Shown: one piece after another, positions 8,251 to 14,880 of the stretch
How the letters are laid out: each line of letters begins with the position of its first letter
How positions within the stretch are numbered: the first letter of the stretch is position 1
Program-made: the position numbers and the translations under genes
NCBI GenBank assembly: GCA_964591255.1
Contig: CAZQAA010000014.1
Coordinates: 1-15,103 of the forward strand
Length of the DNA: 15,103 bases
Reading direction: 5' to 3'
Origin: CAZQAA01 sp964591255
GTDB lineage: Bacteria > Desulfobacterota > DSM-4660 > Desulfatiglandales > Desulfatiglandaceae
The notes under the pieces: generated by a model
The model's database searches: none
The model's input: the letters and a program-made list of their open reading frames with translations, nothing else
Told to the model about the DNA's origin: nothing

Positions 8251-8958
8251 TTATATAGATGATATAGGTGGCTGTTCGCCACACATGCCCATCATGGCTG
8301 ACAAGGCCACATCTTTTACTGCAGTGTTAACAAGTTTACGCTTATTGTACATCATAAACCGGGTGCCATCATCAAGCAAGGATACAAGTGCCTGCCGTGC
8401 TTCTTTTATCTTTAAAAGACCCATTATCCATGCCGCAAGCCCCCTCTTTACAGGATCATTGGATTGCAGAAAAGAGATTATATGGGGAACTGACCCCCTT
8501 ACAAGTTCCGGCCTTGTTTGGGCAAGGCGTCCTATTGCCCACAAAACTCCCCTTTGCATAAGCTCGTGTTCCTGAAAATTGGCATCTTTTTTAATATAAG
8601 AGACCAGGATAGATGCATATTCTTCTGCCAAGCCATTGTCCAATGCAAGGATTTCTCCCATTGCCTCGGCACTGCCCCACCCTATACCTCCAGACTCATC
8701 ATTAAGGTTCCACATGAGACGTCTTACAACCACCCTTGCGGATTCCATATCATCCTGGGCGATCTTCCTCACCGTTTCTCCCATTGCCGTGATAGCTCCC
8801 CACTTTAGACTGTCATTACAACTATACAAAAAAGGAAAAAGGGCATTAACAACCTTCATAGGAGGCAGGCTGCTTAATGCCCTTAGTGCTGCATCAAAAT
8901 TATGTGACTCAAGAATCTTCCGGACCTGTTGCTTAAGGCTGCGACGGGTGTTGCCCAT
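8251..8958 (-). CDS. HEAT-repeat protein, DVU0298-like
   Basis: The 235-residue protein is made of helical pairs typical of HEAT or PBS-lyase HEAT-like repeats. Recurring signals are W-G-A-I-T-A-M-G-E near residue 53, GWGSAEAMGEIL near residue 94, QRGVLWAIGRLA near 140, and KRGLAAWIMGLL near 172. It has no catalytic motif, signal peptide or membrane segment, so it is most likely a cytoplasmic scaffold or partner-binding protein. It resembles what databases call the DVU0298 family in sulfate reducers, from memory and not searched. The gene begins 15 bases after the peroxiredoxin stop codon with only a weak TTGGAA-type ribosome site, and it is in the same frame as that gene. It ends 23 bases before the flavoprotein-arsenate reductase start, so all three are probably one operon. 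Confidence 0.75.
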   Translation of the reverse strand: MGNTRRSLKQQVRKILESHNFDAALRALSSLPPMKVVNALFPFLYSCNDSLKWGAITAMGETVRKIAQDDMESARVVVRRLMWNLNDESGGIGWGSAEAMGEILALDNGLAEEYASILVSYIKKDANFQEHELMQRGVLWAIGRLAQTRPELVRGSVPHIISFLQSNDPVKRGLAAWIMGLLKIKEARQALVSLLDDGTRFMMYNKRKLVNTAVKDVALSAMMGMCGEQPPISSI

Positions 8959-8973
8959 TAGGCAAATTCCAAA

Positions 8974-9696
8974 TCAGAACGCGTCTTCGATCTTCCATTC
9001 TTCCCAGACTCTCCCAACAAGCCCTGGACCAGGCCTGAGAACGGGTTTACCCGGCTGCCAGCCTGATGGGGTTGCCTCTTCCCCGTTTGTCTTTCTGACA
9101 TGCTGATAGGCCTTTATCTGACGGATAACCTCCTCCACATTGCGTCCAACAGGAGGAGTTAATATTTCTATGGCCTGAATAACTCCGTCTGGATCTATGA
9201 TGAATCTGCCTCTCATCTCCACGCCGGCATCTTCATTATAAACCCCATAACTTTTTCCAATATTACCGGAGCTGTCTGACAGCATGGGAAAAGGAACACC
9301 CCCTTCCACCATCTTGGACAATTCATGGTCCTGCCACATCTTGTGGACAAAATGGCTATCCACGCTAACGGCCAACACCTCAGCCCCCAGTTCCTGAAAG
9401 TCTTTGTATTTAGCGGCAACTGCCGCAAGCTCGGTAGCTCAAACAAAAGTAAAATCTCCAGGATAAAAACAGATAACCACCCATTTTCCCAGGTAATCAG
9501 AGAGATTAACCTGTCCAAAATTCCCATTCTGAAAGGCCGGTGCCTCAAAATCAGGTGCCTTACTGCCTACTTTTGCCAATGCCATTATACCTTCCTCCTG
9601 TAGTGCTGCGGTTTGACTGTCCATTGTCTCTCTTGTCTCTGGCTCACCCACGCTTGAACCTGTGGGTTTACCACACCCTATTTTTAACTCTTTCAT
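8974..9696 (-). CDS. prxU: Selenocysteine-containing peroxiredoxin (in-frame TGA = Sec)
   Basis: This AhpC/Prx1-type peroxiredoxin would reduce H2O2, organic peroxides or peroxynitrite. The frame runs unbroken from 9696 to TGA 8974-8976 apart from one TGA at 9439-9441, which falls exactly at the peroxidatic cysteine: PGDFTFV-U-ATEL, in the family's FTFVCPTEL motif. Thr three residues before Sec and a conserved Arg in the later GRFIIDPDGVI fit the active site. A SECIS-like hairpin lies just downstream. Two starts are credible: ATG 9696 (AGGAGG, 7-base spacing) gives 240 residues, and ATG 9585 (AGGAGG, 8-base spacing) gives 203, the usual family length, with Sec at position 49. The C terminus has ATPSGWQPG where typical 2-Cys enzymes have VCPANW, so the resolving cysteine is absent and reduction must involve an external thiol. 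It resembles PrxU of Eubacterium acidaminophilum. Confidence 0.9.
9410..9428 (-). promoter_or_regulatory. Bacterial SECIS-like hairpin
   Basis: On the transcribed strand, GCGGC (9426-9422) pairs perfectly with GCCGC (9417-9413) around the loop AGUU (9421-9418). A UU at 9428-9427 can extend the stem with AA at 9411-9410 across a single unpaired U. The loop begins 17 nt after the UGA and its second base is G. Both properties match the known requirements for SelB-binding bacterial SECIS elements (short GC stem, apical G, loop roughly 16-37 nt from the UGA). The pairing was judged by eye, without an energy calculation. Confidence 0.75.
9591..9599 (-). promoter_or_regulatory. Internal Shine-Dalgarno inside the peroxiredoxin frame
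   Basis: AGGAGGAAG precedes ATG 9585, with AGGAGG eight bases from the codon. A start here gives a canonical 203-residue peroxiredoxin beginning MALAKVGSKAPDF. It competes with an equally good site in front of ATG 9696. Confidence 0.6.
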
Positions 9697-9715
9697 TATC
9701 ACACCTCCTCTCCCT

Positions 9716-9746
9716 AATCTATTATTATTGTTGGCCTATTCGTCAA
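9716..9746 (-). promoter_or_regulatory. Possible sigma-70-type promoter for the peroxiredoxin gene
   Basis: TTGACG (9746-9741) matches the -35 consensus at five of six positions. It is followed on the same strand by an AT-rich run (AATAATAATAGATT) whose 17-19 base spacing gives AATAGA or TAGATT as an approximate -10. Transcription would then start only about 10 bases before the Shine-Dalgarno of ATG 9696, a very short leader. This is a consensus match by eye only. Confidence 0.3.
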
Positions 9747-9807
9747 CCTCCAAGCGAAAACCCTATGACACCAAGGCCAAAATTCCGGGAGCAGCATAGC
9801 AGTCGGA

Positions 9808-11187
9808 TCATCTCTTTATAGGATAGCCCGCATTAATCCAGGCCTTCATGCCGCCTGCAAGGCTGTGTACATGGGTAAAACCGTTTTTTTGAAGAAAACT
9901 TGCAGCGATATTGCCTCTATAGCCAACGCCACAGGCAACAATCACTTCTTCATCTTTTGTAATGTCCGGCGGACTCTTTAATAGCTTTGTAAGCGGGAAA
10001 TGTTCTGCCTTTTGGATATGGCCCGATTCCCACTCTGCAGGTGTTCGGACATCAAAAAAATAACCGTAATCATTTTTGACCAGCTTTTCCCTGAGTTCCG
10101 CCGCTGAAATCTGATTCAACCGATCAATGGGAAGACCCATTTCCTGCCACGAGGCAATACCGCCTGCCAAATATCCTATAATATTATCATAGCCTATTCG
10201 ATGGAGGTGTGTACACATACTATCATAGGCATGCTCATCGGGAACCACCAGCACGAGCATAGATTCAGGATCTATTACCATGCCGATCCAGTTGGCCGTT
10301 TGGCTTGCAAGCCCAATATTTATACTGCCCGGGATATGCACCCCCCCAAATGCCGCCGTATCCCTTGCATCAAGAATTATCACACCCCTTTCCATGTCTC
10401 TTTGAATTTGCTCAGGTGAAAGATCTCTTGCCACGGGACAGCGCTCCAACAAAGGTGGGCCGGCGGCGTTTGTAGCAATGATATGGGAAAAGCTCTTTGG
10501 TCTTTCAGGAAAATTGGCCTTGAACTCTTTTTCAAAGTCATCCCACTGGAGTTTTAATGCGGGATTATTCAACTTTTCAAAGCCTATAGTAGAGCTTGTC
10601 TTGGAACTCATGCCCCTGCCGCATAAAGATCCTTCTCCATGAGCAGGAAATATCTCCATGCTATCCGGCAGCGTTCCCAACTTGTGGTGCAATGCATCAT
10701 ACAGGTTTTTCACCTGTTCATCCAGAATCTCTTCTCCTGCAAGATCGGGTCTGCCCACATCTCCCACAAACATACAATCTCCTGTAAGCACAAGCCACGG
10801 ATCATTTCCCCTCGTTTTATCTGTTACCAAAACAGACATGGAATAAGGTGTATGGCCCGGGGTCTTGACAAACTCTAATTTAGCCATTCCAAGCTCTATA
10901 ATATCTCCCTCCTTGACCTCTTTATGCCCAAATTTCACGGGAGTTCCTTCAAGAAAATATATGTCTGCTCCTGTTCGGGACTGGATTTCCATATTACCGC
11001 TTATATGATCCGCATGCACGTGGGTCTCAAACACGTGGGTAATCTTCATACCATATTTGTGAGCTGCATCAATATAATCCTGTACATCCCTCTTTGGATC
11101 CACCACGCAGGCCACCTTTGCCTGGGGACATCCTATGAGATAAGAAAGGCATCCCATACCTTCAGCAATGAATTGTTTAAAAAACAT
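9808..11187 (-). CDS. Persulfide dioxygenase-like metallo-beta-lactamase protein with two rhodanese domains
   Basis: This cytoplasmic protein of 459 residues has an N-terminal metallo-beta-lactamase domain of the ETHE1/glyoxalase II type. Metal ligands are visible in THVHADHISG (His56, His58, Asp60, His61), PGHTPYS, LTGDCMFVGDVGRPDL and FPAHG. ETHE1-type enzymes use one iron to oxidise glutathione or related persulfide to sulfite, and fused rhodanese domains handle the sulfane sulfur. The first rhodanese (about residues 275-360) keeps its fold signatures (ILDARD, HIPGSINI, YLAGGIASW) but has a proline-acidic stretch where the catalytic cysteine should be, so it is probably inactive. The second (about 370-459) has FDVRTPAEWESGHI and the active cysteine Cys419 in VACGVGYRG. 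ATG 11187 is chosen over upstream in-frame codons because AGGAGGT lies nine bases before it. Oxygen dependence would be odd in a strict anaerobe; detoxification or sulfur transfer is inferred. Confidence 0.88.
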   Translation of the reverse strand: MFFKQFIAEGMGCLSYLIGCPQAKVACVVDPKRDVQDYIDAAHKYGMKITHVFETHVHADHISGNMEIQSRTGADIYFLEGTPVKFGHKEVKEGDIIELGMAKLEFVKTPGHTPYSMSVLVTDKTRGNDPWLVLTGDCMFVGDVGRPDLAGEEILDEQVKNLYDALHHKLGTLPDSMEIFPAHGEGSLCGRGMSSKTSSTIGFEKLNNPALKLQWDDFEKEFKANFPERPKSFSHIIATNAAGPPLLERCPVARDLSPEQIQRDMERGVIILDARDTAAFGGVHIPGSINIGLASQTANWIGMVIDPESMLVLVVPDEHAYDSMCTHLHRIGYDNIIGYLAGGIASWQEMGLPIDRLNQISAAELREKLVKNDYGYFFDVRTPAEWESGHIQKAEHFPLTKLLKSPPDITKDEEVIVACGVGYRGNIAASFLQKNGFTHVHSLAGGMKAWINAGYPIKR

Positions 11188-11229
11188 TTCACATCTACCT
11201 CCTGTTTTTATTACGTTCAAATTTTGCAG

Positions 11230-11244
11230 GCTTCGATTCGAAGC
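11230..11244. promoter_or_regulatory. 15-bp perfect palindrome, candidate operator
   Basis: GCTTCGATTCGAAGC is a 7+1+7 perfect inverted repeat located 43 bases upstream of the persulfide dioxygenase start. It abuts a second palindrome. If TTGTCT (11256-11251 region on the minus strand) is read as a -35, this palindrome occupies the spacer before a CAAAAT-like -10, as operators of activators that act on the spacer do. This is inference; no regulator gene is adjacent. Confidence 0.4.
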
Positions 11245-11256
11245 AGACAATTGTCT
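11245..11256. promoter_or_regulatory. 12-bp perfect palindrome abutting the first
   Basis: AGACAATTGTCT is a perfect 12-bp palindrome directly next to the 15-bp one, inside the 101-base gap between the M23 peptidase and persulfide dioxygenase genes. A T run follows it on the plus strand, but the stem is too short and AT-rich to read as a terminator. An operator half or a second site for the same regulator is the better guess. Confidence 0.35.
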
Positions 11257-11288
11257 TTTTTACTGTTCAGATCCAATTTTATTCTTTT

Positions 11289-11855
11289 TCAAAAGATAGA
11301 TGCATCTGGATCAATCAGGGTAGCAAATTCAGTATCCCTGAGCAGGTCCCAGCTTAGTCTGTCCGGTAAAACGGTGTCCTTAATCCAGGCCAGGCTCATA
11401 TGCAGGTGCATGGGCGCGGATCTGTTGTTAATAACAGGTGGTTCCAGGAAACCAAGGACTTCCCCGGCCAGGACTCTGCGACCAAGAGAAAGGAAATTGA
11501 CAGGTTTGATATGCCCAAAGACCACATGCAGGCTGGTTTCAGCCCTGGACCCAGTTGCATGCCGTACGTAAACCGAAGATCCTAAAAAATCTTCATGAAT
11601 TCTGACGACCTCTCCATCCTGTAGAGATGGAATACATAAGTTTGCAGGAAGGCTCCGCATGTTTCCGGACCTTGTCCGGTACTGATAAAAATCGATCCCC
11701 TCATGCAAAGTGCTGCGTTTCCGTTGGCCACCCCACCAGAACCGATCATCCTGAAACCCCATTCCGGGCAAAAAAGACCACTCCTGGAAATCTTTCAACA
11801 GGACCGGATTCAGCCTGGTAATATAATTGGTTAATAATTCAACCGCTGAAATCAT
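11289..11855 (-). CDS. M23 family metallopeptidase-like protein
   Basis: The 188-residue protein shows the LytM/M23 pattern of a zinc endopeptidase that usually cleaves peptidoglycan cross-bridges. HEGIDFY supplies His51 and Asp55 (HXXXD), VVFGHIKP supplies His115, and MHLHMSL supplies the HXH at His150-His152. The beta-rich core signals LQDGEVVRI and LGRRVLAGEVLG are typical of the fold. No signal peptide or membrane segment precedes the domain, which is unusual for a cell-wall enzyme. It could be exported another way, be cytoplasmic, or be missing its N terminus; however, an in-frame stop lies shortly upstream of ATG 11855, and the ribosome site there is weak. It lies between the exported rhodanese and the persulfide dioxygenase on the same strand, with gaps of 45 and 101 bases. 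Its link to sulfur metabolism is unclear. Confidence 0.75.
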   Translation of the reverse strand: MISAVELLTNYITRLNPVLLKDFQEWSFLPGMGFQDDRFWWGGQRKRSTLHEGIDFYQYRTRSGNMRSLPANLCIPSLQDGEVVRIHEDFLGSSVYVRHATGSRAETSLHVVFGHIKPVNFLSLGRRVLAGEVLGFLEPPVINNRSAPMHLHMSLAWIKDTVLPDRLSWDLLRDTEFATLIDPDASIF

Positions 11856-11900
11856 CTCATCAGATTAAGCTGCGCCGCCTTAATGGGGCTATCACCCTTT

Positions 11901-13547
11901 CTACCAGATTATTAGGGCGGGTAATCCGTCAAGCATCGTGCTGCCTGAAGAACTGTTGATCTGCATACCTGATATGTTTCTGTCTGAAGAAAAAGAGATA
12001 TAGGTAGCATTGGCTATATCTTGTGAAAACAGATTGTCTGCAGTCTTACTATATTTTTGATATGCATTCAGTCTGATGGTTTCTGCAGCCACAGCACCTC
12101 CATCATTATCATAAGCGGTAAGAGATACAACCGCGGGACGGTCTTCTGTATTAACAAAGACGATTCCTGTGTAGCCCGTTCGTTCCAGTTCTGCAAAGAT
12201 CCCCTCTCTCCCTGTTGCACCTATACAGCTATAACCTGCCAACTTACTCCCATCATGGGTACCTATGAATTCTAATCCCGTCAATCCGCCTGCAGATTCA
12301 GCCACAAACCATGCCGTACCGGAAGGGAGTTCAAAATCAAGTATGGAACCTGACCTTTTCTTATGTCCTGCCATTATAATATTGACCTGGGTTAGATTTG
12401 TGCCATCCGCACTATACGGCGTAATTGTTACATCGGCAGACATGGCAGATGGATTGAACATGGCGATGCCTGTTCCCCATATATTGTTGCTGACAACATG
12501 AGGATAAGAGAGTGAAGTTGCAGTTTTATCTCTCAAAAGGATCCCGCTTAGCCTGTCACCGCCTGAAAAAAGAGCCAAGCCAATAATCCCTTTTGCATTT
12601 TTTATTAATCCGGATTCAATGTCAGGCGGCATACCATCTGCAAAAACAGGGAGATCCCTGACAAGAAAAGCCTTATGTTCTCCCGGCCATAGACCTATCC
12701 TTTCGGTCTGTCCGGTATTAAACTCAAGGGTCATCAATACATATGATGAACCGGTGTTGACAAGGCTTACGCTGGTCCTCCAAGTCGCGTTCGAAACAAT
12801 ATGGGGAATATAGATATTATTGGTATTTATTCTTGTCACCGCCGGAACAGCAGCCCTATACCTTTTGCCCAGTGTAAATCTCAGGTATCCTTTGACACAG
12901 CAAAAATCTCCTGTAAAAACAATATACCCAATATCATCCGGGTGGCTGAAGGTCGTGTCAACCACGAGCGACACCCTTTCCTTGGGTCCCAGGGAAACTG
13001 TATCGCTCTCTGACACGAACTCCCCTTCATTATCATAGGCCTTAAACGTTCCCCCTACGGTTTGGGTAGAGCTGGTATTTATAACACATATCTCAGTTTC
13101 CCAGCCATTTACAGTAGCAATATGAGGGAAATAGAGCACAGGATATTTTTCGCCACAAGGTGCCCTGTCCCCGTCCCACCGGTTCATTCCTCCTTGCATG
13201 TCATAGACTGAAGTATATCCGTGTAAATCAAGAAAATTTGCTGCAAGGTTACTCCTGTGACCACTGCGGCATACAACAAGGATATCCCGGTCAGATGGAA
13301 TTTCTGCATATCGTTCTTGCAAGTCACCTGAATTCCATGGATACAGCACCGCACATGGTATATGTCCGCTGCAAAACTCCGATTCTTCCCTTACATCCAC
13401 AACAAGCAGCCTATCATTAGACTCTATCAACTCCATCGCCTCCTGCGGACTTACGTCTGTATGCCCTGATACAGGGGAAACTGTAAATACACATGGTGCA
13501 ATCAATATCAACGATATAAACAACTGTTTAACGTGTTTTTTTATCAT
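11901..13547 (-). CDS. Exported rhodanese followed by beta-rich repeats
   Basis: The protein has 548 residues. An N-terminal signal peptide (KKHVK, then a hydrophobic core FISLILIAPCVF, likely cleaved near residue 28) sends it to the periplasm or outside. The rhodanese domain (about 30-125) carries VVDVREESEF, SGHIP and the active-site loop CRSGHRS with Cys93, then DMQGGMNRW. The rest of the protein is a region of about 100-residue beta-sandwich-like repeats. Three begin alike (YFPHIATVNGWET, YIPHIVSNATWRT, SYPHVVSNNIWGT), each followed by a hydrophobic strand and an N-T or N-P turn; a fourth, diverged copy begins near GYTGIVFVNTEDR. I do not recognise the repeat as a named domain. ATG 13547 (AGGAAAG upstream) is chosen over an upstream in-frame start because it gives a clean signal peptide. 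Possible roles are extracellular sulfane-sulfur handling or surface attachment. Confidence 0.8.
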   Translation of the reverse strand: MIKKHVKQLFISLILIAPCVFTVSPVSGHTDVSPQEAMELIESNDRLLVVDVREESEFCSGHIPCAVLYPWNSGDLQERYAEIPSDRDILVVCRSGHRSNLAANFLDLHGYTSVYDMQGGMNRWDGDRAPCGEKYPVLYFPHIATVNGWETEICVINTSSTQTVGGTFKAYDNEGEFVSESDTVSLGPKERVSLVVDTTFSHPDDIGYIVFTGDFCCVKGYLRFTLGKRYRAAVPAVTRINTNNIYIPHIVSNATWRTSVSLVNTGSSYVLMTLEFNTGQTERIGLWPGEHKAFLVRDLPVFADGMPPDIESGLIKNAKGIIGLALFSGGDRLSGILLRDKTATSLSYPHVVSNNIWGTGIAMFNPSAMSADVTITPYSADGTNLTQVNIIMAGHKKRSGSILDFELPSGTAWFVAESAGGLTGLEFIGTHDGSKLAGYSCIGATGREGIFAELERTGYTGIVFVNTEDRPAVVSLTAYDNDGGAVAAETIRLNAYQKYSKTADNLFSQDIANATYISFSSDRNISGMQINSSSGSTMLDGLPALIIW

Positions 13548-13635
13548 AACTTTCTTTCCTCTATGTAATAAGAAAATTCTACTCAACACGGCTTAAAAAA
13601 ACCATAGAACCTTGAGCTGAATGAAACACGCGGGC

Positions 13636-14022
13636 TCAGGGTTTTATATAGGCGAACCCTTGGTCCTGGAGTTTGATCAATTGGACCATGCCGGCAGGAA
13701 CTACCGTAACAAATTGCGGGAGATCATCAAGGGAAATATTTTGGGCAGCCAAGGCATTCCTGCATGCGAGAAAAGAAATCCCCTTTTTTGAGAGTGCGGT
13801 CATCGTTGATATGCGATCTGTCATATCCATATCAATGGAGCAGGCTCCCTTTTTGGGGCCATTCCGTCCATGCGCCACATAGCCATTAACTCCATCGCCG
13901 TTGGCCACCAGCACTATCTCCACATCATCTTCACCAGCAGCCTTTAAGAGGTTGGCTATGTTGCCAAGCGCTATTTCCCAGCGAGCCGCTTCATTTACAT
14001 GTATAAGTGCCTTAAGTTTCAT
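13636..14022 (-). CDS. DsrE-family protein
   Basis: The 128-residue soluble protein belongs to the DsrE/DsrF-like superfamily, whose members move sulfur as persulfide or bind nucleotides in an alpha/beta fold. The signals are the first strand LKALIHVNEAARWE, the strand IVLVANGDGVNGY near residue 36, ISFLACRNAL near residue 82, and VVPAGMVQLIKLQDQGFAYIKP at the C terminus. Cys87 in ACRNAL lies where DsrE-type proteins carry the sulfur-binding cysteine; Cys61 is a second candidate. It is not the DsrEFH complex, since no partner genes are adjacent. The start ATG 14022 has a GGGG ribosome-like site about seven bases upstream. It stands between a 4Fe-4S protein and the exported rhodanese, consistent with sulfur relay, though the relay partner cannot be told from the sequence. 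Confidence 0.82.
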   Translation of the reverse strand: MKLKALIHVNEAARWEIALGNIANLLKAAGEDDVEIVLVANGDGVNGYVAHGRNGPKKGACSIDMDMTDRISTMTALSKKGISFLACRNALAAQNISLDDLPQFVTVVPAGMVQLIKLQDQGFAYIKP

Positions 14023-14111
14023 TTGTTACCCCGTCATGTACTTGTCATGGTTACCATTTTTGCATAATTTGTTCTGACTAAAACAGTATGTTCCGAGTCA
14101 TATTGTTTAAT

Positions 14112-14867
14112 TTATTTAATCGGCGACCCTTTTACATCACCCCTGTTGCTGATCACCACTTCTTTCACAGGGATATCCTTTCCCGCAGCTTCCATCGCCC
14201 TCTTCACCATAACAGGCAATCCCGAACAGCAAGGAACCTCCATAATAAGACAGGTGACACTCTTGATATTTGCGGTCTTAAAGATATCGGTAAATTTCTG
14301 AATATACCCTTCCACATCATCAAATTTCGGGCATCCTATCATCACAACCCGATCTTTAAGAAAGTCCTGGTGAAAATTAGGATATGCCACCGGTGTACAG
14401 TCCGCCGCAATCAACAGGTCGGCTCCTTTTAAAAACGACGCGTTTGCCGGGACAAGATTAATCTGGACCGGCCAGTGGGCGAGGGTCGAACCGGACCTTG
14501 TCTGGTCAACATGCTCGTGTACATCATGGCCGGAGACGTCCGGAATAAACGTCTGTACTTGGGTGGACGGGCAACCACAGGCCAGGGTCTCCATGACAGG
14601 CTTCGACTGCGCGGACTGTTGTTTCTCCTTCAAGTAGGACTCTACTGCCTTTTCATCAAAATCCTCTGCCTCTCTCTCTATAACCCTAATGGCACCATTG
14701 GGACATTCCCCCAGACAGGCCCCTAGGCCGTCACAATATTTTTCTGCCACCAGACGCGCCTTGCCATCCACAATCTCTATGGCGCCTTCAGCGCATGCCG
14801 GCACACATTGGCCGCATCCATCACAAAGCTCATCATCAATCTCAACTATCTTGCGCATTATTTTCAT
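14112..14867 (-). CDS. 4Fe-4S ferredoxin-type protein with a cysteine-rich C-terminal domain
   Basis: The protein has 251 residues. Its N-terminal ferredoxin domain holds a full cluster site, CDGCGQCVPAC (Cys15, 18, 21, 25), and a second site CDGLGACLGEC (Cys45, 51, 55) where Leu48 replaces a ligand; a 3Fe-4S or labile cluster, or an outside ligand, is possible. Cys-Pro contributes at each motif end in the usual 2[4Fe-4S] style. The longer C-terminal part (about residues 95-251) contains further cysteines (LACGCPST, DCTPVAY, IGCPKFDD, VPCCSG). This architecture is common in anaerobes, and I cannot assign a reaction; an electron-transfer or redox-relay role is likely. The ATG at 14867 follows AAGGAG by seven bases, and the upstream HD gene's TAA overlaps that site, so the two genes are translationally coupled. 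Confidence 0.8.
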   Translation of the reverse strand: MKIMRKIVEIDDELCDGCGQCVPACAEGAIEIVDGKARLVAEKYCDGLGACLGECPNGAIRVIEREAEDFDEKAVESYLKEKQQSAQSKPVMETLACGCPSTQVQTFIPDVSGHDVHEHVDQTRSGSTLAHWPVQINLVPANASFLKGADLLIAADCTPVAYPNFHQDFLKDRVVMIGCPKFDDVEGYIQKFTDIFKTANIKSVTCLIMEVPCCSGLPVMVKRAMEAAGKDIPVKEVVISNRGDVKGSPIK

Positions 14868-14874
14868 AGCTATA

Positions 14875-14880
14875 CTCCTT
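14875..14880 (-). promoter_or_regulatory. Shine-Dalgarno overlapping the stop codon of the upstream gene
   Basis: AAGGAG shares its first two A bases with the TAA of the HD-domain gene and lies seven bases before the 4Fe-4S gene's ATG. It indicates that these two genes are co-transcribed and coupled. Confidence 0.75.

Noticed and set aside
9378..9441. Peroxiredoxin pseudogene or frameshift at the internal stop
   Set aside because: The frame is the same on both sides, the stop is TGA and not TAA or TAG, it sits exactly at the catalytic cysteine, and a SECIS-like hairpin follows. Decay would not be expected to hit precisely that codon.
11245..11261. Rho-independent terminator on the plus strand (palindrome followed by six T)
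   Set aside because: The stem is a perfect AT-rich palindrome that leaves at most four pairs once a loop is allowed, and no plus-strand gene ends there.
10924..11571. Plus-strand open frame of 215 codons spanning the intergenic region and parts of two minus-strand genes
   Set aside because: It runs opposite to the metallo-beta-lactamase and M23 genes, shows no recognisable domain and no ribosome site, and crosses the palindromes, so it is a shadow.
13638..13660. Hairpin AGGGTT/AACCCT over the end of the DsrE gene as a terminator
   Set aside because: Only six pairs with an 11-base loop lying inside the coding end, and no T run follows on the minus strand.
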